Below are positions 34,901-43,207 of a DNA stretch of 64,000 nt, one piece after another. Source of the DNA: Ligaoa zhengdingensis (GTDB lineage: Bacteria > Bacillota > Clostridia > Oscillospirales > Ruminococcaceae); the NCBI RefSeq assembly GCF_014384885.1, contig NZ_JACRST010000001.1:186001-250000 (forward strand), written 5' to 3'. Made by a program: the position numbers and the translations under genes. Each line of letters starts with the position of its first letter. The stretch's first letter is position 1. The notes beneath the pieces are model-generated. The model was not told where the DNA came from and did not search any database. It saw only the letters and a list, made by a program, of their open reading frames with translations.

Positions 34901-35506
34901 CACACGGCCCTCCAGCTCCACCAGGATGTCCTTGAGCCGCAGCAGGTTCTCCTGCGCCGCCACCAGCTTGCGCTCCGCCTCGTTCTTGCGGTAGCGGAAT
35001 TTGCTGATGCCCGCCGCTTCCTCAAAGATTTCACGCCGGTTGGCGCTCTTGGCGCTGACGATCTCAGCGATCTTGCCCTGGCCGATCATCGAATAGCCGT
35101 CGCGGCCCAGGCCGGTATCCATAAACAGCTCCACAATGTCCTTGAGGCGGACATTCTGGTCGTTGATCTTGTATTCGCTCTCCCCAGAGCGGTAGAGCTT
35201 GCGGGTGATCGAAACCTCATCCAGGTCCATCGGCATGCTTCGATCGAGGTTGTCTATGTAGAGGGTGACCTGCGCGAACCCCATCGCCTTGCGCAGCTGG
35301 GTTCCGCCGAAGATCACATCCTCCATTCTCGCGCCGCGCAGGGTTTTGGTGGACTGTTCGCCCAACACCCAACGCAGGGCGTCGCTGATGTTGCTCTTTC
35401 CGCTGCCGTTCGGCCCGACTACCGCCGTGAGCCCCCCCTTGAAGTTCAGCCGCGTGCGGTCGGGGAACGATTTGAACCCGTAGATTTCAAGTGCTTTGAG
35501 GTACAA
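31913..35506 (-). CDS. smc: Chromosome segregation protein SMC
   Basis: The protein has 1197 residues from a TTG start, with AAGGAAG upstream. The Walker A motif VVGPNGSGKSN is at about residues 30-39. Two long coiled coils (about 170-500 and 670-1030) flank a hinge at about 520-640 (AIQGVHSAVSKLIEVD, GNRLNENG). The C-terminal head has the signature LSGGEQAFVAIA near 1088 and Walker B FCLLDEIEAALDD near 1120. With ScpA and ScpB it compacts and separates the chromosome. Its start is 4 bases after the radical SAM gene. Confidence 0.97.
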   Translation of the reverse strand: MYLKALEIYGFKSFPDRTRLNFKGGLTAVVGPNGSGKSNISDALRWVLGEQSTKTLRGARMEDVIFGGTQLRKAMGFAQVTLYIDNLDRSMPMDLDEVSITRKLYRSGESEYKINDQNVRLKDIVELFMDTGLGRDGYSMIGQGKIAEIVSAKSANRREIFEEAAGISKFRYRKNEAERKLVAAQENLLRLKDILVELEGRVEPLRVQAEKAARFVQYAAERRTLELSIWTAQLEQTRGLLRVQEDKVAAAQANHAEVEEELAEVECAAEEAFAQISQCTVEIDGLRSAIRALEEQAAESQSQIAVYENDIFHNNGLMDRISQEISEQDSTGKGIEQQIAQKQEELTGLEAEMEQTREELDKLAGQHSELSDRERQAAQETENRRLTLAAVTMSLSEAKVAAVTSQSARNETQNRIELLRQSQAEKEQKRKDLTVELSDCRELIESIQENLQGLENTAGGLRIKRSGRETKRQELERELRAVEQKAGEKQQKARLLESLEQNMEGFAGSVKYIIGQQKRGAIQGVHSAVSKLIEVDAAYTTAVETALGGALQNIVVDNDEVAKRAIGMLKESRSGRATFLPISTIRGNRLNENGLQQQRGFVAIASDLVRCKREYRAIVENLLGRIVVAEDLNDAVAIARTFHNRFRVVTLDGQLVNVGGSMTGGSVAKSAGLLSRQPEIDRLRADAQAILQSGEAMRGKLKSLVEESSALEAQLLAVESEIKAANEDSIRYQSEQKRIELALRDLDQNQEDAQTQLTQLERRLAALEQEIGGAAERVESLQAEQQAAEAAIREQAARQEQVQAERATLATQRSGLEMELVAQTKDIEAARASIGEMDARREGQSQRISQYQAQIAELQAQNTQITEQIEALRRANGAFAEQAAQAQQQIAELQQKRQGCEQHSTEVRAREREIMARREQLARDLARVEEKKFSLQADYDAIIARMWDEYELTRSEAQAEAQPVEDMPKAQRELSEVKGRIKALGSVNLEAIDEYEQVSQRYKFLKAQIEDVENSREQLGQIIHDLTAQMREMFTSSFQQINRHFGQIFTELFGGGKGELSLTDEGDVLESGIEIHVQPPGKLIKNLASLSGGEQAFVAIAIYFAILKVRPAPFCLLDEIEAALDDVNVTKYAQYLRRLSNRTQFVIITHRRGTMEEADMLYGVTMQEEGVSKLLELSVSELESKLGMTGGKQDGGQ

Positions 35507-35510
35507 GGTT

Positions 35511-36536
35511 TCACTTCCTTTGTTTGCTTAATGGCCATCTGAACCGGCATTGGTAGCCGGTCAGCGATCGATTCGGGCAGAATTTGGGTTGATAACCGCG
35601 CTGTTCCAGCATCAGTGCGTTCGAGCGGCGCTGCCCCACCGCCTGGGAGACCCTACCCGGCGCAACCTCCACCACCAGCTTGCCCAGCGGCGGATTGCAC
35701 TGTTCCAGCTCCCGCAAAATTCTCTGCCGAAACAGCTCGTTCGCACAGAGCTCGCCCAACGCGGCATGATATCCGCCCGCGATCATATTCTCTTCCAATT
35801 CGCGCGAGGCGTGCAGCCCCAGCCGGATGACAGAAACCCCGTGGGTCTCAAAATAATTCAGCAGCCACGCCGACATTCGCACAGCTTCAGGGACCGTGAG
35901 CGGCCGATACCGCCCTTGTTCATAAAGCTCTGCAAGCATCGTATTTTTAAGCACCACCGTCGGATAGACGCGCATGGTGTCCGGCTTGAGCGCGGCCAGA
36001 CGGCGCGCCGTCGCAATCGTCTTTTCTGCGGTATCGCCATAGAGCCCAAACATCATCTGATGCCCGAGCGAAAAACCGCCTGCACGGATCATGCGGGAGG
36101 CGTTTTCCACATCGCGGGCAGTGTGGCCCCTACGATTGAGCCGCAGGACCTCATCGTCCATGCTCTGTGCCCCCAGCTCGATGGCAGTGACGCCGTAAAC
36201 GCGCAGCAGCCCCAAAACCTCGGGGTCGATCGCATCCGGCCGGGTGGAAATGCGGATGCCATGAAATGCATGTTCCCATACAAAGGGGCGCGCCGCCTCC
36301 AACAGCTCGATCATATACTCCCTGGGGATTGCGGTGAAGCTGCCGCCGAAAAACGCGACCTCGGCGTTCCGCGCCCGTTCCTCGCCCATCTGTTGGAGCG
36401 CTTGTTCGCAGGCCGCGCGCACCGCGCCGCCGTCCGGCGGGGCTTGTACGCCGGTAATCCGCCGCTGATCGCAGAAGCTGCACCGATTGGGGCAGCCCAC
36501 ATGCGGCACAAAGATGGCGATATTGGCGTGCTTCAC
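35511..36536 (-). CDS. Radical SAM protein, Elp3-like, of the rnc-smc interval
   Basis: The protein has 341 residues. The start is GTG 36536, which overlaps the rnc stop (GTGA). The SAM-cluster motif is CPNRCSFC (C-x3-C-x2-C) near residue 15. FGGSFTAIP, RISTRPDAID, IELGAQSMDDEVL and GHQMMFGLYGDT follow and are typical of the Elp3/HemN-like radical SAM group (COG1243). The family has no proven activity. It is often found between rnc and smc in Clostridia. There is no acetyltransferase domain, so it is not a full Elp3. Confidence 0.88.
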   Translation of the reverse strand: MKHANIAIFVPHVGCPNRCSFCDQRRITGVQAPPDGGAVRAACEQALQQMGEERARNAEVAFFGGSFTAIPREYMIELLEAARPFVWEHAFHGIRISTRPDAIDPEVLGLLRVYGVTAIELGAQSMDDEVLRLNRRGHTARDVENASRMIRAGGFSLGHQMMFGLYGDTAEKTIATARRLAALKPDTMRVYPTVVLKNTMLAELYEQGRYRPLTVPEAVRMSAWLLNYFETHGVSVIRLGLHASRELEENMIAGGYHAALGELCANELFRQRILRELEQCNPPLGKLVVEVAPGRVSQAVGQRRSNALMLEQRGYQPKFCPNRSLTGYQCRFRWPLSKQRK

Positions 36537-37207
36537 TCCCCCATCAGCTCCAGCGCTTCCTTTGCCGCCATCTGCTCGGCGGTCTTTTTGGAGCGGCCGC
36601 GCCCGGTGCCGATCACGTTGCTGTTGAGGTGCACCTCCACCACAAATTCCTTGTTGTGGTCGGGCCCCGATTCGTCCACCAACACGTAGGTGATCTTCTC
36701 CTCGGGGTTCTGTTGAATGATCTCCTGCAAAATGGTTTTATAGTCCTTAAAGGAAGGGCTGCGGTGGTTTTCCACCACATTGGCCACAAACCGCAGCACA
36801 AACTCCGTCGCTGCGGGCATCCCGCCGTCCAAATAGATGGCGGCGATCACCGACTCGAACGCATCCGCCAGGATGGACGGACGCTCCCGACCGCCGGTGA
36901 TCTCCTCCCCCTTCCCCAATTGCAGATAGGCGCCCAGGTCGATCTCCTTGGCAAACTGGCAGAGGGATTTCTCACACACCAACGAGGCGCGCAGCTTGGT
37001 GAGCTCCCCCTCGGGCAGATGGGCATAGTGGTGGAACAGGTAGTCGGATACGACGATGGAAAGAACCGCGTCGCCCAAAAACTCCTGCCGCTCGTTGCAC
37101 TCTAGGCCCCGCTTGGTCTCGTTTGCGTAGGAGGAATGGGTGAGCGCAATCTCCAGATATTTGCGATTGCGGAAGGTATATTGTAGCTTCTGTTCAAGAT
37201 TTTTCAT
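36533..37207 (-). CDS. rnc: Ribonuclease III
   Basis: The protein has 224 residues. The RNase III signature ERQEFLGDAVL lies near residue 40 and the second acidic site DAFESVIAAIYLD near 112. The double-stranded RNA-binding domain covers about 155-222 (DYKTILQEIIQQNPE, GTGRGRSKKTAEQMAAKEAL). It processes rRNA precursors and duplex RNA. Its ATG overlaps the plsX stop (ATGA). Confidence 0.97.
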   Translation of the reverse strand: MKNLEQKLQYTFRNRKYLEIALTHSSYANETKRGLECNERQEFLGDAVLSIVVSDYLFHHYAHLPEGELTKLRASLVCEKSLCQFAKEIDLGAYLQLGKGEEITGGRERPSILADAFESVIAAIYLDGGMPAATEFVLRFVANVVENHRSPSFKDYKTILQEIIQQNPEEKITYVLVDESGPDHNKEFVVEVHLNSNVIGTGRGRSKKTAEQMAAKEALELMGE

Positions 37208-38226
37208 ACTTCCAGCTCCTGTCCGCGTTGTTTGAGCTCCGCGAGCCCAAGCTCAATTTCACCGATCACATCCTGTTCTGCGAACAGCTTCGCCTGCCGG
37301 ATCGCATTTTTAAACGCTTTGGCATTGGAGCTGCCGTGCGCCTTGATGGTGGGGCGCGCCGTGCCCAACAGGGCGGCTCCCCCGTGCTCGGTGTAATCCA
37401 TCTGTTTTTTAAACTCGCTCATGCCGCCCTTAACCGCTGCTGCGGCCAGCTTGGTGCCGAGGTTTTTCATAAAGACGCCCTTGATCTGTTTGGTGAATGC
37501 GGACGCCACACCTTCGGTGAGCTTGAGGACGATATTGCCCGAAAAGCCGTCGCACACCGCCACATCGCACGCGCCAAACGGCAGTTCACGCGGCTCGACA
37601 TTGCCGACAAAGTTGACCGGCGCCTTCTGCAGCAGTTTGTAGGCGGCCAACTGAAGCTCGCCGCCCTTGCTCTCCTCCACGCCCACGTTGATGAGCCCCA
37701 CACGCGGGCGCTCGATCCCCATGATCTTGTTCATATAAGCGGACCCCATCACGCCGAACTGCATGAGCATCTCCGGACGGCATTCGACGTTCGCGCCCGA
37801 GTCCATCAGCATATAATTGCCGCTTCCGCCGACGCACGGGATGGTGGGCGCGAATGCCGCGCGCTTAATCCCTTTGATGCGCTTGACCATCAGGGAGGCC
37901 CCCACCACCAACGCGCCGCTGCTGCCGGCCGTGACGAAGGCGTCGCCTTCCCCCTCAGCCAACAGACGCAGGCCGACCGCAAGAGAGCTGTCGGCATATT
38001 CTTTCATAATTGAGGTGGGCTCGGCGCAAACCGGTATCACCTGAGGCGCATGTACCAACTCGATGCCGTCGAGCGGCACCCCCTGCTCCCCGGCGACGCA
38101 GCGGATCTCCTGCTCATCGCCTGTGAGGATCATCTTGACTCCATACTCCGCCACCGCCATGGCGGCGCCTTTTATCGTTTCAACGGGGGCGTTGTCCCCG
38201 CCGAACGCATCCAGAATAATTTTCAA
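37204..38226 (-). CDS. plsX: Phosphate acyltransferase PlsX
   Basis: The start is TTG 38226, placed 5 bases after AGGTGATC, which complements the 16S rRNA tail; the longer frame would overlap trmFO. The 340-residue protein begins KIILDAFGGDNAP, the PlsX hallmark. ILTGDE, MVKRIKGIKRAAFAP, DSGANVECRPEML and VCDGFSGNIVLKL are further family marks. It turns acyl-ACP into acyl-phosphate for phospholipid synthesis. In Bacillus plsX is followed by fabD, fabG and acpP; here rnc follows directly. Confidence 0.95.
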   Translation of the reverse strand: MKIILDAFGGDNAPVETIKGAAMAVAEYGVKMILTGDEQEIRCVAGEQGVPLDGIELVHAPQVIPVCAEPTSIMKEYADSSLAVGLRLLAEGEGDAFVTAGSSGALVVGASLMVKRIKGIKRAAFAPTIPCVGGSGNYMLMDSGANVECRPEMLMQFGVMGSAYMNKIMGIERPRVGLINVGVEESKGGELQLAAYKLLQKAPVNFVGNVEPRELPFGACDVAVCDGFSGNIVLKLTEGVASAFTKQIKGVFMKNLGTKLAAAAVKGGMSEFKKQMDYTEHGGAALLGTARPTIKAHGSSNAKAFKNAIRQAKLFAEQDVIGEIELGLAELKQRGQELEV

Positions 38227-38249
38227 AGGATCACCTGTTCTTTCCTGTA

Positions 38250-39575
38250 TCACGTTATTCCTATCCCATTGCATTGGCTTTGTTCCCGCAGCAGCGCGTC
38301 CAAGGCATCCAGCCCGCGCTCCGCCAGCGCCCGGTAACGCGCAGCCTTGTCGCGGATGCGCGCCTCGAGCGGAGGCAAAATTCCCATGTTGCAGCCCATC
38401 GGCTGGAACTGTGTCACCGTCGGGTCGCTGATGTACGCGGTGAGCGCGCCGAGCATCGTCTCGCGCGGCAGTATCAGGGGTGCGCGGCCCTGGAGCTGAT
38501 TGGCCAGGTTGTACCCCGCCAGAATGCCGGAGGCGGCCGACTCGATGTACCCCTCCACGCCGGTGATCTGGCCGGCAAAGCGGATGCGCGGTTCCCGCTT
38601 CAAGCGATAGGCCGCATCCAAGAGGCGCGGGCTGTCGATGAAGGTGTTGCGGTGCATCACGCCGTAGCGCACAAACTCCGCGTTCTCCAAGCCCGGGATC
38701 ATCGAGAACACCCGCTTTTGCTCGGGGAATTTCAGGTTGGTTTGAAAGCCGACCAGGTTGTAAAGGCTGCCCTCTGCGTTCTCCCGCCGCAGCTGCACCA
38801 CCGCCCAGGGCCGGCGCCCGGTATTCGGGTCGCGCAGGCCAACCGGCTTGAGCGGCCCGTAGCGGATTGCGTCGGCGCCGCGCTTGGCGAGCACCTCCAC
38901 CGGCATACAGCCCTCGTAGACCGACATCTGCTCGAACTGCTTGAGCTCCACCGCCTCTGCTGAGACGAGCGCGGCGTGAAACGCCTCGTACTCCTCGCGG
39001 TTCATCGGGCAGTTGATGTAGTCCGCCTCGCCCCGGTCGTAGCGCGCGGCGAAAAACACCCGGCTTTGATCGATGCTTTCAAAGCTCACGATCGGAGCGG
39101 CGGCGTCGTAAAAGCTCAGGTAATCGCCGCCGATCAGGCGCTTGATCGCTGCGGACAGGCCGTCCGAGGTGAGCGGCCCGGTGGCGACGATCACCTCGCC
39201 GTCCGGGATCTCAGTCACCTCGCCGGGGACGACCTCGATCATAGGGTGCGCAGTGATGCGGGCGGTAACCTGGTCGGAAAACTTCTCGCGGTCCACCGCG
39301 AGCGCGCCGCCCGCCGAAACCGCTGTCTCAGCGGCGCATTCGGTGATGAGCGAACCAAGGCGGCGCATCTCCTCCTTGAGCATCCCAGCGGCGGATTCGA
39401 TGCGCATCGCTTTGAGTGAATTGGAACAGACCAGCTCTGCAAATCCGCTGTAATGGTGGGCGGGGGAATATTTCTGCGGCTTCATTTCATAGAGGCGCAC
39501 CGGGATGCCGCGGTTCGCGAGCTGCCAAGCGGCCTCGCAGCCAGCCAGCCCCGCTCCGATAACCGATACCGACAT
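38250..39575 (-). CDS. trmFO: Folate-dependent tRNA (uracil-54-C5)-methyltransferase TrmFO
   Basis: ATG 39575 overlaps the topA stop by one base (TGATG) and gives 441 residues. The N-terminal FAD-binding motif is SVIGAGLAGCEAAWQLANRG. SNSLKAMRI, INCPMNREEYEAF (with the conserved Cys), MPVEVLAKRGAD and MGCNMGILPPLE are typical of TrmFO. It forms ribothymidine at position 54 of tRNA, using methylene-tetrahydrofolate. The dprA-topA-trmFO order is the Bacillus order. Confidence 0.96.
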   Translation of the reverse strand: MSVSVIGAGLAGCEAAWQLANRGIPVRLYEMKPQKYSPAHHYSGFAELVCSNSLKAMRIESAAGMLKEEMRRLGSLITECAAETAVSAGGALAVDREKFSDQVTARITAHPMIEVVPGEVTEIPDGEVIVATGPLTSDGLSAAIKRLIGGDYLSFYDAAAPIVSFESIDQSRVFFAARYDRGEADYINCPMNREEYEAFHAALVSAEAVELKQFEQMSVYEGCMPVEVLAKRGADAIRYGPLKPVGLRDPNTGRRPWAVVQLRRENAEGSLYNLVGFQTNLKFPEQKRVFSMIPGLENAEFVRYGVMHRNTFIDSPRLLDAAYRLKREPRIRFAGQITGVEGYIESAASGILAGYNLANQLQGRAPLILPRETMLGALTAYISDPTVTQFQPMGCNMGILPPLEARIRDKAARYRALAERGLDALDALLREQSQCNGIGIT

Positions 39576-41920
39576 CAATCCTTCAGACCCCTTTCGTAGC
39601 CGCAGCCCTCCTTGGCACAATAGATTCTGCCCATCTTGCCGCCCTTCTTAAACAGGGTGGCGCCGCAGTCGGGGCAATTTTCCGCCAGCGGCGTGTCCCA
39701 GGTCATAAAGTCGCACTTAGGGTTATTCTCACAGCCGAAGTAGGTCTTGCCCGTCTTGGACTTCTTGGCCAGCACCTTGCTGCCGCATTTGGGGCAGAGG
39801 CCGCCGGTTTCCTGCACGATCTTCTTGGTGTTTTTGCACTCGGGGAAGCCCGGACAGGCCAAAAACTTGCCGTACCGCCCCGACTTAATCACCATCTTGC
39901 GGCCGCACAGCTCGCACACCACGTCGGTCTCCTCGTCGGGAACCTTCAGGCGCGTGCCGTCCATATTCTTTTCCGCGGTCTCCAGTGTGGCGGAAAAACC
40001 TTCGTAAAATTTGTGCAGCGTCTTGACCCAATCGGTGTCGCCCGTCTCCACGGAGTCGAGGTCGTGCTCCATGTTCGCGGTGAAGGTGACGTCCACGATA
40101 TCTTTAAACTGCTCCTCCATCAACTGGGTGGTCACCTCGCCCAGCGGCGTGGGTTTGAGAACCTTGGCGTCGCGCTCCACATAGCCGCGCGTCAGGATGG
40201 TGGTGATGGTGGGCGCATAAGTGGAGGGGCGGCCGATGCCGTTTTCTTCCAGCGATTTGATGAGCGACGCCTCGGTGAAGCGCGCCGGAGGCTGGGTGAA
40301 GTGCTGGTTGGGCGCAAGCTCCTTGAGGGTCAGTTCATCGCCCTTTTCCACCGGCGGCAGCGCGCCGCCCTCTTCGGTCTCCTCATCCTTGCCCTCTTCG
40401 TACAACACCGTAAAGCCGTCGAATTTGACCGAGTAGCCCGACGCCTTAAACAGGTATTCCCCGGCGCGGATGTCCACCGCCACGGTGTCCAACAGCGCGG
40501 TCGCCATCTGGCTGGCGATAAAGCGCTCCCAGATCAGCCGGTACAGCTTATACTGGTCGCTCGTGAGGCTGTCCTTCACCTGGTCGGGTGTGAGCGACGG
40601 CATGGTGGGACGCACCGCCTCATGCGCGTCCTGCGCGTTATTTTTGGATTTATACTGGCGGCGGGTCTGCGGCAGGTATTCCTTGCCATAGCGGCCCAGG
40701 ATGAAATCCTCCGCCATCTGCTGCGCCTCCTCGGAGATGCGCAGCGAGTCGGTTCTCATGTAGGTGATGAGACCCACCGCGCCGAGGTCGCTGACATCCA
40801 CGCCCTCGTAGAGCTCCTGTGCTGCCTTCATGGTGCGGCGCGCCTGGAAGCCCAGCTTGCGCGAAGCCTCCTGCTGCATGGTGGAGGTGGTGAACGGCGG
40901 CGCGGGGGATTTTTTGCGCACGCTCTTTTTGACATTCTCCACCAGGTAGCGGACGTTCTCCAGCTCCTTGACGATGGCGGCGGCCTCTTCGCCGGTCTTG
41001 ATTTCAATCTTTTTATCCTTGCCGTAGAGTTTCGCAAGGATCAGCTTTTTACTCTCGTTGCCCAGCAGCTTGGCGTCGATCGACCAATACTCCTCGCTTT
41101 TGAAGGCGCGGATCTCATTCTCCCGATCGACGATCAGCCGCACCGCGACGCTCTGTACCCTGCCTGCGGAGAGGCCGCGCTTGATCTTTCGCCACAAAAA
41201 CGGGCTGATCTGATAGCCCACGATGCGGTCCAGGATGCGGCGCGCCTGCTGGGCGTTCACCAGATCGAGGTCGATGGTGCGGGGATGGTCCATCCCGAAG
41301 CGCACGCCGCTCTTGGTGATCTCATTGAAGGTCACGCGGTCGGGTGCCGCCAGATCGAGATCGAGCAGATGAGCCAGATGCCAGGAGATCGCTTCCCCTT
41401 CGCGGTCCGGGTCGGTCGCGAGGTAAACGGCATCGCTGGCTTTGGCCTTTTTCTTCAGGGTGCGGATCAATTCCTCTTTGCCCTTGATCGGGATATACTG
41501 CGGCTCGAAGTCGTGCTCCACGTCCACGCCCAGCTTGCTTTTGGGCAGGTCGCGAATGTGCCCCATCGACGCGACAACATCGTAACCGGGGCCCAAATAT
41601 TTCATAATGGTTTTTGCTTTGGCCGGCGATTCCACGATCACCAGGTTGCCGCCCTTGGGCAGATCGTCCTCTTCCTTGGCCTTTTTGCTCCGGGTCGAGG
41701 TCTTGGCAGCCTTCGTCTTGCCCGCCGCAGCCTTGGTCGTTTTAGAGGCCGTCTTTTTTGTGGCCTTGGATTGTGCCGCCGTCTTTTTGGCGGTCGTCTT
41801 TGTCTTGGCCGCCGCCTTTTTGGCGGCCGGCTTCTTCTTTGCCGCGGGCTCCGCCTCTATCTCAACAGGCGCCGCAAGCTCTGGGGCCTCGGTCGCCTGT
41901 GCGGTCTTTTTTGTCGCCAT
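39575..41920 (-). CDS. topA: DNA topoisomerase I with Lys/Ala-rich N-terminal extension
   Basis: The ATG at 41920 sits five bases after AAGGTGA, giving 781 residues. Residues about 1-88 are a low-complexity Lys/Ala/Thr tail resembling histone H1 (repeats such as AAKKAAAKTKTTAKK). The Toprim domain begins at VIVESPAKAKT and holds ATDPDREGEAI. The catalytic Tyr is in ITYMRTDS near 386. The C-terminus has three four-Cys zinc modules (CELCGRKM, CPKCGSKV, CPDCGATL). It relaxes negative supercoils. The basic tail is not a usual part of firmicute TopA and probably adds DNA binding. Confidence 0.95.
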   Translation of the reverse strand: MATKKTAQATEAPELAAPVEIEAEPAAKKKPAAKKAAAKTKTTAKKTAAQSKATKKTASKTTKAAAGKTKAAKTSTRSKKAKEEDDLPKGGNLVIVESPAKAKTIMKYLGPGYDVVASMGHIRDLPKSKLGVDVEHDFEPQYIPIKGKEELIRTLKKKAKASDAVYLATDPDREGEAISWHLAHLLDLDLAAPDRVTFNEITKSGVRFGMDHPRTIDLDLVNAQQARRILDRIVGYQISPFLWRKIKRGLSAGRVQSVAVRLIVDRENEIRAFKSEEYWSIDAKLLGNESKKLILAKLYGKDKKIEIKTGEEAAAIVKELENVRYLVENVKKSVRKKSPAPPFTTSTMQQEASRKLGFQARRTMKAAQELYEGVDVSDLGAVGLITYMRTDSLRISEEAQQMAEDFILGRYGKEYLPQTRRQYKSKNNAQDAHEAVRPTMPSLTPDQVKDSLTSDQYKLYRLIWERFIASQMATALLDTVAVDIRAGEYLFKASGYSVKFDGFTVLYEEGKDEETEEGGALPPVEKGDELTLKELAPNQHFTQPPARFTEASLIKSLEENGIGRPSTYAPTITTILTRGYVERDAKVLKPTPLGEVTTQLMEEQFKDIVDVTFTANMEHDLDSVETGDTDWVKTLHKFYEGFSATLETAEKNMDGTRLKVPDEETDVVCELCGRKMVIKSGRYGKFLACPGFPECKNTKKIVQETGGLCPKCGSKVLAKKSKTGKTYFGCENNPKCDFMTWDTPLAENCPDCGATLFKKGGKMGRIYCAKEGCGYERGLKD

Positions 41921-42046
41921 TCTGTTCACCTTGCTTTAAGCCTTTCCTAATTTTCAAACGTTTGCGGATTGTCATTCCTGTAGGTACTCCGGGCGAGCAC
42001 CGAAAGAATACGCACAGAAATAACAACCACCCCGTCAGGTCGCTCC

Positions 42047-43186
42047 CTATCGAATCGGAGTCCGCCGGTATCTGCCGCCCGAAAGCGCAGAGACCAAGCC
42101 CATTATTTCAAGTTCTGTCAGCGCTGTCAAGACCTCGTTGACCGGTTTTTGCAGATGGAGCGTCATTTCTTCCATCGTCACTGGCTGTCCGGCCAGCATC
42201 CGATAGACGGCGAGGGCGCTCTCGGAGAGGCCCGCCGGCTCCTGTTCCACCGCTGAAATCCCCTCTGCCGGTCCCTGTTCCGGCACGTCTTCTTCCGTCC
42301 GTTCCTCCAACCGCACAATCCCCCCAAAGCGGTCGAGATAGCCCTCCAAAATATCTTCAGCGCAGCTCGCGGGCGCCGCCCCCTGTTGAAGCAGACGAAA
42401 CGTCCCCTTGGAGGAAGGGCTGAAGATGCTGCCGGGCACGGCAAAAATGTCCTTCCCCTGTTCGAGCGCCAGATGCGCGGTGATCAGCGAACCGCTGTGC
42501 TCCCCCGCTTCCACCACCACGACGCCCAGTGCAAGCCCGGAGATGATGCGGTTGCGCAACGGGAAATTGCCCGGATAGGGCTGCGTGCCGGGCGCGAACT
42601 CAGTGATAACCGCGCCGTTTTCCACAATTTGCTCCCTCAAGGCTTTATTCTGTGCCGGGTAGGTTTTATCTATACCATTTCCCAGCACCGCGATGGTGCG
42701 CCCATCGTTGCGCACCGCCGCACTGTGGGAGAAGGAATCGATGCCCTCGGCCAGGCCGCTGACGATCACCGCACCCGCCCGCGCCAGGTCGGAACCAAGT
42801 TGAACCGCCGCGCGGCTGCCGTAATCGGAGCACCGCCGCGCACCCACCATCGCGATGGCGAGCTGATCGTCGATCCCATCCAGGCTGCCCTCGACATACA
42901 GTACGCATGGAGATGCGTAAATATGCCGCAAGCGGTCGGGATATCGCGGGTTCTCGGGCGACAAAACATCGACCTTTTCGCGCGCCATCCGTTCCACAAT
43001 CCTCCTGGCTTGATCCATCAGCCCGGGACGGCGCAGCCGCCGGTTGTCCCCTGCGGCAAGCCAGGCCGCGCCGCGTTCGTTGTAAAGCTGTTCGGGATCG
43101 GCGCCGCGCCGCAGAATCTCGTCGGTGACGCCGTTTGCCTTCTCAAATGCGAGGCTCAGCCATACCCAATATTCCAGATCCGCCAT
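42047..43186 (-). CDS. dprA: DNA-processing protein DprA
   Basis: The ATG at 43186 is chosen because GGGAGGTG lies six bases upstream; this gives 379 residues. A SAM-like N-terminal region (about 1-70) precedes the Rossmann core with VGARRCSDYGSRAA, SGLAEGIDSFSH and NRIISGLALGVVVVEA. A C-terminal winged-helix (DprA WH) covers about 315-379. DprA loads RecA on incoming single-stranded DNA in transformation, but it is widely kept in bacteria without known competence. It is followed by topA after 126 bases that hold nothing I recognise. Confidence 0.94.
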   Translation of the reverse strand: MADLEYWVWLSLAFEKANGVTDEILRRGADPEQLYNERGAAWLAAGDNRRLRRPGLMDQARRIVERMAREKVDVLSPENPRYPDRLRHIYASPCVLYVEGSLDGIDDQLAIAMVGARRCSDYGSRAAVQLGSDLARAGAVIVSGLAEGIDSFSHSAAVRNDGRTIAVLGNGIDKTYPAQNKALREQIVENGAVITEFAPGTQPYPGNFPLRNRIISGLALGVVVVEAGEHSGSLITAHLALEQGKDIFAVPGSIFSPSSKGTFRLLQQGAAPASCAEDILEGYLDRFGGIVRLEERTEEDVPEQGPAEGISAVEQEPAGLSESALAVYRMLAGQPVTMEEMTLHLQKPVNEVLTALTELEIMGLVSALSGGRYRRTPIR

Positions 43187-43207
43187 CGCGCACACCTCCC
43201 CACTCTG

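Noticed and set aside
40013..41950. 645-residue plus-strand frame
   Set aside because: Shadow of topA; the low-complexity end mirrors the Lys/Ala tail of TopA.
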